A stretch of DNA of 64,000 bases from Solenopsis invicta (Eukaryota; Arthropoda; Insecta; Hymenoptera; Formicidae): positions 16,846,156-16,910,155 of the forward strand of contig NC_052673.1 in NCBI RefSeq assembly GCF_016802725.1. The letters run 5' to 3'. A program made the translations under genes and the position numbers. The notes beneath the pieces are model-generated. The model had not been told where the DNA came from and ran no database searches. It saw only the letters and a list, made by a program, of their open reading frames with translations. The first letter of the stretch is position 1. Each line of letters opens with the position of its first letter. Shown piece after piece: positions 50,041 through 62,772 of this stretch.

Positions 50041-50983
50041 TTTGTCTCAAGACGCGGTAATGAACCCGGGGAGCATACAGGCGGCTAGTTAAATAACTAA
50101 TTAAAACGCCGCCGTCGCGAAATTGATCGTCAGCAGATTATTATTTCAGCGGCCGACGAGCAGAAATGATTAATAAACTCCGCGCGCGCAAGCCATGAAG
50201 CTCAACAAATAGCCAGCGTACTCACTTATACAAGTTGCCTTGTACAAATTGAAATATTTCTAAACAAATCTGTAAATGAATTTTTCATAATAAAAATATT
50301 ATCGTAAAGAACGTATAAACAAATTAAAAGTGACAGAGCTACAGGCAAAACGAAAAAGAGACACTCAATAAAAATTGTTTCATTAACAAGTTTTTATTTC
50401 CATTTTAATTGTAATTGCAAAATTAATAATGTTTATCCAGCTAGCTGTAAAATTTTATCAATATAAAATATCTGGATTGTAACTACGATCGTTAAATTGA
50501 TGCTACAATGTAACTGTAAACGCTACCGTCGTTAGGCGGTTAAGTGCTCCCGCGTAAAATTGATAGCACCGATATCGGCTCTTTTTCATAGCCGCATATT
50601 GAAATGATAACGCGTTATCGCTAATACGATATCTGTCAGTTAGACTGGCCGCTTGGCCCTATTTCGACGATTAAATCAAAATTGTGTTTTCATGGCTAAT
50701 ACGGATTCTAACGAGAACTCCATTTTAGAGGAGACCCTCGACGAGTACGTCGAGTCGACGCACTTAAGCAAGAGTGAAATTGCGCCAATGCATGCATGTA
50801 TACGTCAATAAGCAATTTGGAAAGTATATATTCTAAAAGTAATTTAAAAATTTATTGAAAATCTCGTTAATTCTTTAGCAAGATACTTTTTAATAAAATA
50901 CAATTGTTTCATGAATATGCAAATCGTTTTATAGTTTCTATCTTTTGTGTTTTATTTATGTCCAAATAAATATAACTCCTAAT

Positions 50984-51140
50984 CAGAGTTGAGTGGTAGC
51001 TAGTTAAAAAGTTAAAAGTTAATAATTTTCTTAATTTAGTTTTAAACTAGTTAATATAGTTTTTAACTAGTAATCTTTGAAACACAAGCATTAACTTTTT
51101 TCTAAGTTAAAAAATTATCTATGTGTAAAAGAGGAAAATA
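50984..51140. mobile_element. truncated relative of the hAT-like / foldback-arm repeat
   Basis: It starts CAGAGTTGAGTGGTAGC, then CTAGTTAAAAAGTTAAAAG, then AAACACAAGCATTAACTTTT and TCTAAGTTAAAAAATTATC. This is the same order as in the right foldback arm from about 40807. No matching right terminus is visible, so it is a fragment. Confidence 0.45.
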
Positions 51141-54100
51141 CATCGCCACATTCGCGTAAGATGTGAATTTTACTATTACTTTATTATTAGTATCTGGTAT
51201 GATATGCGGAATATATTTGTTATTTAGTCATTTTATAACTGAATTAAAATCGCGTTTTGAAAGAACGGTATTAAAAAGTTCCGATAGCAAAGAGCATTGG
51301 ATTATCACGGCACACAACGTTTTCGTTACCTATGAACATCGCGTATATTGCGCAGCAATAAATCCTTCTTAAGCGATGGTAAGCTGGCTACTATTTTTTT
51401 CCTGCGAGCTAGAAATTTTGTTATTTACACGAAGCGATGATTAACTGCGATACGAGGAACGAAACATATTGCATTTTTCAAATATTATACAGGCTATCTC
51501 AAGATAACGGTCCTTATTGAATGCAACATTAATTATTTTGATTTAATTTACAATTATTTTAAAATTCTATATATTTTAACACATTTCTTTAACTGCATTT
51601 AACAAGACAGAAATTGTATGTGTGGGAGTTAATCCAAAGTTTTCAAACGAAAAATAGTGACTCGAATATTCTGATTCCCTAGCGCGAATCGGATTCGTCC
51701 CCTTCAAGAAAGACAACAGATCATAAAATACAGAGGGTGTGATATTTTCAATACAGTCCATTTCGTGGCGCGATATATCGCGTATTCTCATCGAGACAGG
51801 ACGGACATTTGAACTTCGAGGACACCCTCGACCCCTGCTCGGCATTCTCCGCGAATTGTCCATGGGGCGTTCGGGGCTATATGGGCTTTTGAAATTTTCG
51901 GTAAGCTCGTAGACACAATTGAATCTACATCCGCAGGTTTTTATGTGTGTACATATGTGGAATTCTAACTTTCGTCCTGGCAAATATTTGCCATGCGCCA
52001 ATCCTGTACGCTCATTAAACATATACTCGCGAACAATGCTTCAGTCGTCAAAAACATAATTACAAAACTCTATTGTTTGCTAGGGAAGGGAAAGGAAGGA
52101 AGGAAGGACGCAGAAATGTCTCGACAGCGGCTTTTTGGAAATATATACTTTTCATCCAATCTCTCCATAAAACGCCTTGGACAAAATGTAATTGTTTGAC
52201 TTAAGGGCTTTTTAAAAAGTTTATTGTGGCTTTCACTTTGTAAATATCGCAAATAGTTTGATTTAATTAATCAAAGCGCTCCAATACAATGCATTGTAAT
52301 TATGATAATGTGCAAAGGATACAAGTTTGTCGAGTGTTGTCGAACATTCGCATAATGGTAAACGGCGGTTTGCAGTCGATTTCGTTAATCGGGATCGTTT
52401 AATTTCACGGAGCCACGTCAATTACTGTAGAAATGGAAACGCGCTCTCGCAGCAATTTGCCGATGCAACTGCGACTTCATTCAGATAAATTGGATCGTGT
52501 TATGCAGTATGGAAAGTGTCATTTTACGCAATCTTCAGTCAAATTTTAGAGATACTCTAGTTTTCGTTATTTCAATTTCAAATTTATTTCCTTGGTTAAT
52601 AATAAATATCGTTTGTTTTATCGAGTGACGCACAGTTTGACGGTAAATGAATCTGCATAATATAACAGTAATTATTGCATATCTGTAGCATTTAAAAAAA
52701 AAAAACTTTTATATCGACCGACAATATCAATTTCTTATTTTAAATGTGTTTATTAATTTTTTACTACACAAAAAATTAAAATAATATTTTCCAAGTTTTA
52801 TTAAAAGTAATATAATTCTAATCAAACAAATGCAATAATTACTCAGTCCAATATTAAAAATTATTTGGAATTTGTCTTAAAAAATGCGAATTTTAAATCA
52901 ATTAAAATCAATATCGAGCAATTTTTAACAAGATAAATCGTAAGATAATTCTCATTCTACAATAATTTCTGGTTCTATCTTTGGATATATCAATTTTATT
53001 CGTCAACATTGTTACGCATACGCGCGTACTCGTTCGTTTCGAGTGCGCGAACGCAAACAGTGATCACCGTTGATCATCTTCATTTCCAAACTTTGACGGC
53101 GACAATCAAGTCTCTCTCGACGATCTGATCGAAACGGTGCGGAGGCTGTGGCGGGTACGAAACGAACAAGCACGGACAAGCCCGAATCGATCGGCAACAC
53201 GCAGAGGACGTAGCGCGAATGGTCAGTGTGCATTCCTGCTGTGCGTCCTCGACGCAACTACAAAGGACGGAATCGGGAAACGATTAATCCTTTTGCCGAA
53301 AGCCGAGAGGCCGCTTTCTATTGCAACAAATTTCCAGTGGCCGTTGCTGGTTCCGCGGCAGAAAGTAGGTGAATTGAAAGGAACTGCCTTCCGCGAAGAG
53401 AAATTAATTCTGTAAAATTGCACTCGCTATCTTCAAAGCCGGGAATCGCTTCTAAACTCTGTGAATTCTCTCCTGTTCTTTTACTAAACAAAAAATAAAA
53501 ACAAAACAAATTATTTTTACATTCCACTGATAGAATGTAAAACTTTGTTCTTTTAATAATACTTCTCTTAAAAATAATGTACAAATTTTCCAATAAGATT
53601 TAATCTATATAAAGTACAACTTTGTTCTTTTCTCTTTTGATTTAATAAGGAAATTTTTCTATTAATTCTTTTTAACTTGTCTATATTTGCAGAATCACAA
53701 TGGATATCATATATAATTCATGATTATGTTTAACAATTTTATTTTTTCAAACATTGAAAGAAAGATTTCTCTTGCACAGGCATAATTGGAAATTGGAATT
53801 TATACACGTATTCTCTAAAATAGCAGATTTTGCATACACGTTCCAATTTAAAATTAATTATTTCAACATGTCACACATCGAGATCTTTTCGAAACTGATT
53901 TATTTTCACTACTTTTCTTTGTGTAAAAGTCCTCACGTAAAAGATTGAACATCATTTAACCCTTTCATTTTTTTTTTTTTTTTTTTTATAAATAGCTCTT
54001 ACAATGACCTTCGAAATAAACCCGAAAAAAACTCGCTATCTTAATTTTTGTGGAAGATATACACTTTTATCCTATTTTACAAATTTTTGATGCAATATGC

Positions 54101-54210
54101 TAATCAAGGAGGGAAATTCCTAAGATTGTTGACTTTTTTCTGAAGAATCCTGTTCTTTATCTTTAAAATGAGTCTAGAAAGAAGTTACTATCTTTATTTT
54201 TGTGGAAGAT

Positions 54211-54219
54211 ACTAATTAC

Positions 54220-54252
<33 letters not shown>

Positions 54253-54263
54253 TTACTAATTAC

Positions 54264-54296
<33 letters not shown>

Positions 54297-54298
54297 TT
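54211..54298. repeat. two tandem 44-bp copies containing (TA)n
   Basis: The unit ACTAATTACTATAGTGCA plus a TA run occurs exactly twice, at 54211-54254 and 54255-54298. A further small duplication, a TTTTTGTGGAAGATA-type segment, is seen at about 54045 and 54198. The region is the 3' flank of TRAIP. Confidence 0.85.
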
Positions 54299-54370
54299 AT
54301 GAAATAGCGAAGGATCAAATAAATTTAATAGACGATTTAATAGATATTTACATGCTACAAAATGTAATGT

Positions 54371-54406
54371 ACACACACACACACGCACACAACACACACA
54401 CACACA
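54371..54406. repeat. (AC)n microsatellite
   Basis: An AC run interrupted by ACGC and AACAC, in the 3' flank of TRAIP. Confidence 0.85.
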
Positions 54407-54446
54407 AGATTAAAAATAATTATTTTAATGATTTCATATAAAAATA

Positions 54447-54452
54447 TTTATT
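54447..54452 (-). promoter_or_regulatory. candidate polyadenylation signal of TRAIP
   Basis: AATAAA on the - strand (TTTATT on +) lies about 210 bases after the putative TGA at 54660. If the last exon lies further downstream, this signal would not be the one used. Confidence 0.35.
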
Positions 54453-54659
54453 ACAAAATTGAATTTTAGACAATGCAATAAAAAAATAAATTTTAAAATC
54501 TAAAATGCGATTATCTTACAGATCTATTTTTCTCAAATAAGAGAAATGTACAATTTTAGTTGTAGATTAGAAAAAATACTAATCTGTTTACTTGATCATA
54601 AATTTGCTTTATATCATTTAAGCATCATATTATATTATTATTATCATATATATCATATA

Positions 54660-55665
54660 TCATATATCATATATCATCAATAAATCAATGAGTGACTGAT
54701 TATTACCTGCATTAAGTTTCAGTTGTTTTGTTTTTAAAGCATCTCGAATTTCTCTAATTTCTCTAATTTTTTTAACGTGTGAACTACTAATTGGATTAGG
54801 AAATTGATCATATTTGGCATGTCCTCCAAAGCCATCAAAACTCATACCACTACCACTGGCAGTCTTCTAAAATAAATGTAAGAAAATTGTGAAAATTGTG
54901 ACATACAAATATATCACTATATTAAATACAAGTACAAAATGTCTTACTTGTGTCGGTTGATTAAATCTCGACTTTTTCATCAGTATGGGAGGTACTTGTA
55001 AACTGTTATTAGATGCCTGTCTTTTAATCCCGTTTTTCACCAGATAATATGATGACTTTATAGGCACACTTCGTTGGAAATTCTCAGTGTTAGACTATAA
55101 CAACACATATTTCCAGTATTGATATATCTAACATGAACTTTACTGCAATAAATTTGTAACTAACCGCAATAGATTTGTAGTTTACTTACTGAATTTATCC
55201 AATTGTCATCCTTTTCAAGTTTTAAAGTATGTTCAAGATCTAGCACAGAATCATTTATTGCTATATCAGATTTTCTATCATGTTCCACTTGTAAGCTGTC
55301 TTGACTTTCCAAAGATATTTTAGATGCTTTATTACAGATGCATTTGCGTTCCTCTTTCTGCATCTCCAGAAGCTGCGTTTGCAAAGCTATTTTCTCACTT
55401 TCACAGTTTATTACTTGCTTTTCTAATTCTCTAAAAATATGTAATGATAATACAAAATAAGGAAACTAATAATTCTAGAAAAATAATAATTTAATAATGT
55501 TATATACCTTCGTTTAACACGTTCTTCTACCAACATTTTATTTTCTGTAGAAATGTTTAAATTTTCTAGATGCAGTTTTTTATATTTTTCTCTAATTTCT
55601 TTGCTTTTCCTGGACATAACTGCCAGTTCTCTGAAAAATACAATTAAGTTTATAATATTATATTG

Positions 55666-55724
<59 letters not shown>

Positions 55725-57460
55725 TTACAATTATACATATAATGTATAATTTTTATATAAAATAATAGAAGAGAACAGGTAATATGACACCCATTTTTAT
55801 TTTATTAAATAAGTTTATTTATAATTAATATTTTCTATTGAAACTTGAACGATTACATTCATCAAAGTGTCGTTTTACAGATTCTAGACTCAAAGTAATG
55901 AAATATTTATTATTTAGAATGTGATTTATAAAAATCTAATGCACTACGTAATCAGTAAAAGAAAAAAAGTGATTGTAATATGGCTATCTATAACAAATAA
56001 TTAAAAAAAGTTAGTTTAGTTTAAAAGAAACAAAGAGCCTTGTTATAAAATTATATTTTTAATTATTTTTAATTTTCCATTGTTTAGAATTTTCCTAATT
56101 TAAAATTTTCCTGCGTTCAGAAACTTTAGAAATTTCATTAGAAATATCATTTTATCCCTGTTTAATATTAAACAACATGCATAAAATGATGTTTCTAATG
56201 TTCCTAGACAGTCCTCTCTAGAATGACAATCGATTTATTGAAGAAATATTTCGATATAAAATTTCTCTTAAAAAAACGTATTAATAAAATTCCATGTTAT
56301 TGTTTTAACTTTGTATAACTCAAAAATGTGTACAGTCAAATAAACAGTTAAATAACAAGAAAACACTCGAGTGTATGTACATTCGTGTGATAATACACTC
56401 AAGTTTAAGAGTAATGAGGAAGTATGTGTAATTAAAGATTAAAAGGTGTACCTTGAAAAAGTTTACAAGTGCTCAAAACTAAAAATGCTTTATAACAATT
56501 GTCAATTATTATATTTTGGCATACTAGCATCACTAAAAAACGGCGAACTAATAAACGAATAACTCCAGAAGCAATTGTTAGAATACCTAATAACAGAGAT
56601 AACAGGGATAGTCACATCATTGTCAACAGTAGCCATAATACTCTCTTCTCCTCTAACTTATATTTGTTAAGTTGTTGGGTTTCAAAAATACAAACCATTA
56701 TAATAAAGAAAATTTTATATTACATAAATTACCTTTTTAATACTGATATATATGTTACAAGTTTGGAACAGTCACTTGTCATCATAATTGCATCGTCCAC
56801 TTCGTCTATAGAAAGATCAATGAGATTTTGTATACTGTAAAATCAACATTTAATTATAAGATTAATTTTAAGCTTGAAAATGATACTTTTCTACCTCATA
56901 AAAAAAATTATTACTTTTTTAAATTGTCAAGACGTTTCTTCAGACATTCATTCTCTCTTACATAGCTCTCTGTGTCTAAACATCTCTGTTTATAAAATTT
57001 GATTTGCTCTTTAAGTGCATGAATTGCACTATTTTTGCCATTCATTTCACTTTCAATTTTCCGAACTTCTTGTCTTAATCCAGTTGTCATCTTCTCCAAC
57101 TTTTCATTGGACTCTGTAAGATTGCTTATATTCTTGTCTTTTAGCCGTACCTGAAAAGTCAAATTATCGAGTTTCTGTTGTAAACACGTAGCATCTTCCT
57201 TGATAGTGTCGTTGTTTGAAAAATTAAAATATATCCTATGTATTTTAGCCTCTGTTGTCTTTTCTCTACATTGTGGACATGTCTTTGATCTGAAACAATT
57301 TTAAATAAAGCTAACTGCAGAAATCTTAGGTACGATATCCAAATTACCTTTCAAGCCATTGTATCAAGCATGGATAGTGGAAAATATGTCCACATGGTGT
57401 GTGGAAAACATCTTCGGATGGTGTCAACAAGTCACTGCATATCACGCACACTATATTCAT
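54660..57460 (-). CDS. TRAIP: E3 ubiquitin ligase TRAIP (no poles) homologue, 7 exons
   Basis: Exons on the - strand: 57460-57348, 57289-56915, 56834-56733, 55630-55508, 55430-55190, 55094-54948, 54866-54660. Phase is consistent and the product is about 435 residues. The N-terminal RING has C5, C8, C23, H25, H28, C31, C42, C45 (C3H2C3), with CGHIFHYPCLIQWLE and CPQCR typical of TRAIP. A long coiled coil follows (about 70-240), including VDDAIMMTSDCSKLVTY like the TRAIP middle region. Then comes a basic linker and SFDGFGGHAKYDQFPNP, which resembles the GxDGLGG segment of vertebrate TRAIP. Known role of the family: a replisome-associated E3 that ubiquitylates the CMG helicase and acts in crosslink repair and mitosis; Drosophila no poles is needed in early embryos. 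Oddity: the C-terminal PCNA-interaction motif of vertebrate TRAIP is not seen. A good donor (CAG|GTAAT at 54706-54705) within exon 7 suggests an alternative or true last exon elsewhere. Confidence 0.9.
55669..55721. repeat. (TA)n microsatellite in TRAIP intron 3
   Basis: About 26 TA units lie inside the 1.1-kb intron between exons 3 and 4 of TRAIP, close to the exon 4 acceptor at 55632-55631. It is likely to vary in length between individuals. Confidence 0.9.
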
Positions 57461-58537
57461 TTTTTGAAGCTGCGATGCTAAAAAACCGGTAAAAAAGTAC
57501 GAGGATTTTGATTATGAATTGGCTCCGTAATGCTCGGTAATAGACGAGTGTTGCAGATTTTACAATAAAACTTCTGATATTTCGTCGAACGTTATGTTAT
57601 TGTCCTTCTATCCACACTATTGCAAATTGAAAAATAGTGTTCGGTTAACATTAATTAGAAAAACATTATGATAAGTACGTTGAGGTTAGTTGAGATCATG
57701 TCCAGTCAGTTTATCGCCGAAGAGAGGCAAACGCAGGCAAACGTTAAACGTTTGCTTCAAGTCGTTGCAACTTAAGCGCTATCTGTGCTGCGCGTTTCCC
57801 GTTATACATATGTGTTGTCCGTCCTTTCCAGAATAAGATAACATATCGACGATACTATTTTAAAGAATTACAACAATTAAAATTTCTTTTATTTGTAGAA
57901 ATTACAAATCTCAATATTTTTTAATTTTAAATGTCAAGATTTCAAAATTTCTAATTTTAAGTCGCAAACTTACAAAAATTAATTGTGTATTGGAAATATT
58001 TAAATTTTTAATTAAAAAAATATAATTAATATTGAAAACTTTTTAAATTGAATTTTAAACATTAAATCTTGTACCACAATGTCAGCAAAATTTATGTTAA
58101 TAAAACTTAAACATAATTTTTTAAATTTTATATTCGTCATAAATAAATTTTTCCAAAAATACATAATTATATAATTATTTTATTTCTATGACGAAATACA
58201 TTTTAAATTCTATAATATATGTAATATTTACAGAATTCTATAATATATTATTTACAGTATTTACATAAGTATTCGTAACGCTTGAATGCGCGCTGATACT
58301 TGCTCACAGTTATAATTAAGTTAAACCAATGTAGACAGAACATTTTATGGTCACTGGTTACCAAACAGAATATTCATTATCTATTATTATAACTTTTGAT
58401 AACTTTTTAAATAAATATATTAATCAAAAAGAGTTCAGCAGAAACGTAATTTTTCTACGAAAAGCTAGTAAAATTTCTTTAAGATTATCATAAGTTCTCT
58501 ATTTAGATACGGAAATATTGTTTGCGAAATACATTAT
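57461..58537. other. intergenic region between TRAIP (5' side) and bestrophin (3' side)
   Basis: The region carries the presumed TRAIP promoter and 5' UTR next to 57460 and the bestrophin 3' UTR next to 58538. A minus-strand AATAAA (TTTATT at 58179-58184) sits about 350 bases past the bestrophin stop. Near 57728-57755 there is a short imperfect inverted repeat, GCAAACGT / ACGTTTGC with a 3-base spacer. The rest is AT-rich with no open frame of note. Confidence 0.5.
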
Positions 58538-61500
58538 TTATAACTTGGAAACTTCCTCTTGCTCACAAGGAGGTTCAGCTTTGACACTTTGCACGATCTT
58601 CTCTTGCTCCTCTAAATTCTTCAAATTCGGCGAACTCCGGGCTTGATTCAGGATCTCGCCCACTGTAGGTACGCTGTCGGTGGTTCTTCTGCGGAACTTT
58701 GATTTACCAGACAGCTTTGATGGCCAATGGATACCCTTCTTCTTTCTGGAATCGCTGACCGATCGGTCTCTCCATCGATCTCTAACCATCAGGTACTTCG
58801 GAGAACTCTGGATGCTCAAATGACTTGGTTCGCCGCCGATCACGGACATATCAATCGTTTCTGGGGTCGACGATAGTTGACAAGAAACATGTCTGCTTTG
58901 AGACTGGTGCGAAGGGTCAGAGCACGAGCAATCGTCACCTTCTTTCCCATCGTCGCAATCGCAGATGTCCGATATATCATCTACCTTCCACTCGACGAAC
59001 GCCGAGTTTATGGCGCCTTCCTGATTCTTCTCGCCCTGCGACGAGACGCTAGGTCGTCCCTCGGAATCCTCCTGGGAGAGCCGACGAGCCTGGAGGCTCC
59101 TGAACGAATCCTTCCTCCAGGGGCCTTCGGTCTCGATGACAGCCGACGTAGGAATAGACGTGGGTATTTGAACGGGATACGAGATATTTATCGCGCTCGG
59201 CCAAGGACTCAGCACTGGCTTGGGCGATTTCGTCAAAACCGGAAAGAAGGGTTTTCCGGCGCGAGACGTCGAGCTCTTCGCCAAGGAAGAGAACTTCCGG
59301 ACGGCCTCGACTATTACCCGTCGCTGCTCCGTTTCGGCCGGCGGTTGTTCGTGACTATCCAGCTGCACAACCGTTTCGGAACAATTGCGAGCCATCTTCG
59401 CAGATGTTGAAGGGGACCCGCTGATCTGGCTGAAACAAACGAGTCTAACTTAATAGAGTTCCTCGAAACTAGTTTGTCTTGATAGTGAAACGAGAGAGAA
59501 GAGAAACCTCGAGAGAAACTTTGAAATATCTTACGTATGCGAGTACTGACTTCCTTACACGAAAAAAATTTTTAAGTCGATACTTCATACAATATATTTT
59601 TAATTTGCATAATTTTATGTCATTTTTTTATTAAAAAAAAATATTTATACATATTATTTATAATTTGACAAGAAAACACGTTAAAAAAGTGCAGAGAACA
59701 TTTATAACTCTTTGTTTTCAAAATAACTGTAGTTATTTATCGAAATTTCAATTTATAATAAGAATTAGGGTACATCAACGTGCACCCTTACAACCTTACC
59801 GCCTTTCGTTTACTGGACTATCATTCGGGTTCGCTAAACTGGCGGTGGAAGTACGAGGCGTCAGAATTGTCGTGCATTCCTCCTCCTCTTCCAAAATTCC
59901 GGGCAAGAACATCATCTGTTTTTCTTCAGGTACTCTAAAATTATTACAGAACATAGCGTTCAAAGTTTTCACATTTCATCTTGGACTTTACAAATCTTTC
60001 CGAAAATTCATAATTTGCGGGATTTTTAGAAACAATTTTGCAATTAAAATCGCATCATATAAATTACGAATTCATTTTGAATTAAAATAACTATTACAAT
60101 AAACTACGCATGTATATACTAACGTCATATTCGCCACGCTACCACGATAGGTCTCCTTCTTGTACGCCGCAGCCGCTTCTGTATACGGCAGGCTCACGTT
60201 TTCAGAATCGTAGTATATGTCTTTAACGAGCGGCGGACATCGATTCATCAGCGTATCCACTCCGAGATACGATACCTGATATACACGCATAAGTAAACAT
60301 GTTCCATAGTTTCCTTAAATTTGTCTAAACCAATGTTAATCGATCTCCTACCTTAGTATGACGATCGATCAGCCAGTTCAGCTCGAAATCCTCATCATCA
60401 TCACCGAAAGGATTTATCAGCTGTTCGGCAACCTTTAACAGTCCCATAAAGAAGAAGAACTGCAGAATCGTAAAAATGGGCACATATTTGTCTATTTTCA
60501 ATTGGAATTGCCTCTGTTCGCACTCGATGTACTGTCGGCCAATTAGAGCGACCGCGAAGAAACTGTAAGTGACAAGTGTCACCACTTGGGTGTACACCAA
60601 AGGGATTGACACCCAATCGTAGCTCCACAAGAGACCGCACTTCGTTCGAAACTCATTAAATTCCTACAAATCAAAGATTGATTTGTAGGTGCCTTATAGA
60701 GCACCACAGAGATTTTACACCGATTAATTAGTTTGATTAAATGATTATGTTTCTGGAAAAGATTTAATTAATTACAATGTCCGAATAAGCGATATTGAGT
60801 TGTAACAGACTGTAAAAGCAAAGCAAAAAGAAATGGTATATATTTGCTTCTTTTTTTCGAAATTTTCTTAGGTGTATCACTGCTCGCTGTTTTATTTATG
60901 CGTTCTTTACATGTTATTGATTGATCTTTTGCTTGTTTCTTTTAATTTTAAACCCGCGTGAAAAAATATTATCTCAAGCAATCTCCGATTAAGATATTCG
61001 TGCGAGCGCATAATGCGTTTGAGACACGCGTGCCTAATCGCAGAAAATATAAAAACGTAGTTGATAGGCTGCTACACGGTTTACGACGTATTTCAAATCA
61101 GCCGTATATCAATTCGCCGCGTCGCGACTGCCTATAAAATCTGATTATTTCTCAAACCGAACGATTGATTTTCTGGTTATCAGTATACAATCGTACTATA
61201 TCATATTCTAGTGATTGTCTTCAAAAGAATACGATAACGTAAATAATTATTTATAATATTTTTATCGTAATTTCTAAGAAAAAAATAAATGATAGAGCGA
61301 GCAATTTTAGATGATTTTAATTTCTTTCGTTTTAACAACACTAACTTTAACAGAGCATTATATCTGTGTTTCTAAGCTACTGTTCACATCTAGAAAAAAC
61401 TTTGTTTTTCCGTTTCTTAATAAAAAAGATTTTTGTTAAGTTTTAAATGATGAACATAGAGATCGAAAGAAGAACACGTGGAGTTCACTCGCACCTCCAT

Positions 61501-62672
61501 TATTAGCTTTAAACCTTGCGCATCGGATATCCGATGGTTCTTGCGTGCCTCCTTGAGAAGATTAATGAACCATGTGCACGGTATCCAATAGGTGTTAAAC
61601 TCGACACTCGGCACCGATTGATACAATTGGAGCTCCAGTGCGGTCATGAAGCCTGCAACAAGCTCGTTAATTTTTAATTGCCCCCCGACAATAACGATCC
61701 CGGTAGAGCGATTTACCGGAATCAACGACGTGGTCGAGAGTGGGAAATCTTCTCTTCACCGCCGAGCTTATGGAACGTAGGACGAGTATTAGCGAGAGGT
61801 TTAGGTAACGCATCAACGCCCTGCGCAACATTCGACTGTAATCGTCGTTCCCAGTGACGTAGAGTGCCACGAGATGCATCACTCTGCGAAAGGAGAAAAG
61901 AAATGAGGAAGAAGTGAGGCATTTATGAAAAAGCTAAAAAGAAAGAGGTTTTACATTTTTTATTTTCGACAATTAGCTCTTGACATTATTTTTCAAGTTT
62001 TATTTAAAAAAGAAGGAAATTATATTATTTTCTATTGTCAAAAATGTTTAATGAGAGATTTAATTAAACATTGTTTGATAATTGTTTCTAAACTCACTTG
62101 TCGGGCCACGGTATCGCTGTGTATTGCTTCCACCATCTCTGTGCCACGTAGGATACATAAAATCCAAGCACGAAACTCAGCGGGATTAGTTTGATTAAGC
62201 AGTCGCAGTAGATGACAATTTGCTCGAATTCCCTATAAAATATCATAAGTATGTCGTAAACAACCCTTGACAATCAATAAAAAAAAGAAAAAATTATCAA
62301 GTTTCAAAAGAAAATAGATAATAATTAAACATATGCAAATTAATTAACATTAGAAGAAATTTAATCATTTGTCTAATTTATTTTTTTTTATAAAAATTAA
62401 TAAATATCAAAATAATATGCCTTCTATGTTATAATCTCTAGATTTATATATTGTATATGTATATTTAAAGCTTTGAAGCATTAAAAAGTCCACCTTTTTT
62501 GCTCTGTTGTGAAGACGTGACGATATAGCGCAGACAAGATACCGAAGAGTATCAGATAGAGTAGCAATTCCCTGTAGATGAGCTTGTAGAGGGAACCGCG
62601 CCACATAAGCAGGAGCCTGGTGAATCCACCGCTGGTGGAACTGGCGACCTCGTACTGATAAGAGACCGTCAT
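58538..62672 (-). CDS. bestrophin calcium-activated chloride channel, 8 exons, 709 aa
   Basis: Exons on the - strand: 62672-62494, 62232-62098, 61883-61717, 61652-61495, 60663-60352, 60275-60124, 59934-59800, 59429-58538. All are GT-AG, phase is consistent and the stop is TAA. An in-frame stop just before the ATG supports the start. Family features: MTVSYQYEVA start, WRGSLYKLIYRELL, and channel neck residues I76, F80, F84 in LIPLSFVLGFYV at exactly the positions known from human BEST1. WSYDWVSIPLVYTQVVT and EQLINPFGDDDEDFE form the calcium clasp (Q294, N297, D302 and D305 match BEST1 Q293, N296, D301 and D304). SLPYTEAAAAYKKETYRGS follows. Exons 7-8 encode a long, probably disordered cytoplasmic tail of about 340 residues. 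Bestrophins are pentameric plasma-membrane anion channels. It resembles the Drosophila Best2-4 group by eye, but I cannot assign the paralogue. An acceptor-like CTCTCAG near 62773 suggests a non-coding first exon upstream. Confidence 0.93.
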
Positions 62673-62772
62673 TTTTTATCCATTCAGGAACACCGTGCCA
62701 GTTTCTTCTCGAGAACAACGCGCTGGCGAGCACGTTGTTACTCATACTTCTAGAAGTTTTCGTCTGTCGAAC

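Larger units (their letters stand above)
48124..53990. other. gene-free; CpG-rich patches at 48.2-48.6, 49.1-50.2 and 53.0-53.4 kb
   Basis: No gene is supported. A lone TTCTCAGTGTAG at 49023-49034 equals one end of the MITE at 40831-41053 without a partner end, a possible relic. The 148-aa minus-strand frame at 51576-52022 has no recognisable domain. The repeat fragment at 50984-51140 is listed separately. Confidence 0.4.

Noticed and set aside
51576..52022. 148-aa - strand frame
   Set aside because: The longest unexplained frame outside islands, but with no recognisable motif, no splice context and no neighbour logic. Left uncalled pending homology or transcript evidence.
54100..54155. possible extra last exon of TRAIP after an AG near 54154
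   Set aside because: It would be in phase with the donor at 54706-54705, but the acceptor lacks a pyrimidine tract and the short peptide shows no family feature.
54202..54441. 79-aa frame with Tyr-Ile repeats
   Set aside because: A translation of (TA)n and (AC)n microsatellites.
58877..59410. 177-aa + strand frame
   Set aside because: It is antisense to the last coding exon of bestrophin, whose reading is supported by spliced phase from the conserved channel exons; a shadow frame in GC-rich DNA.
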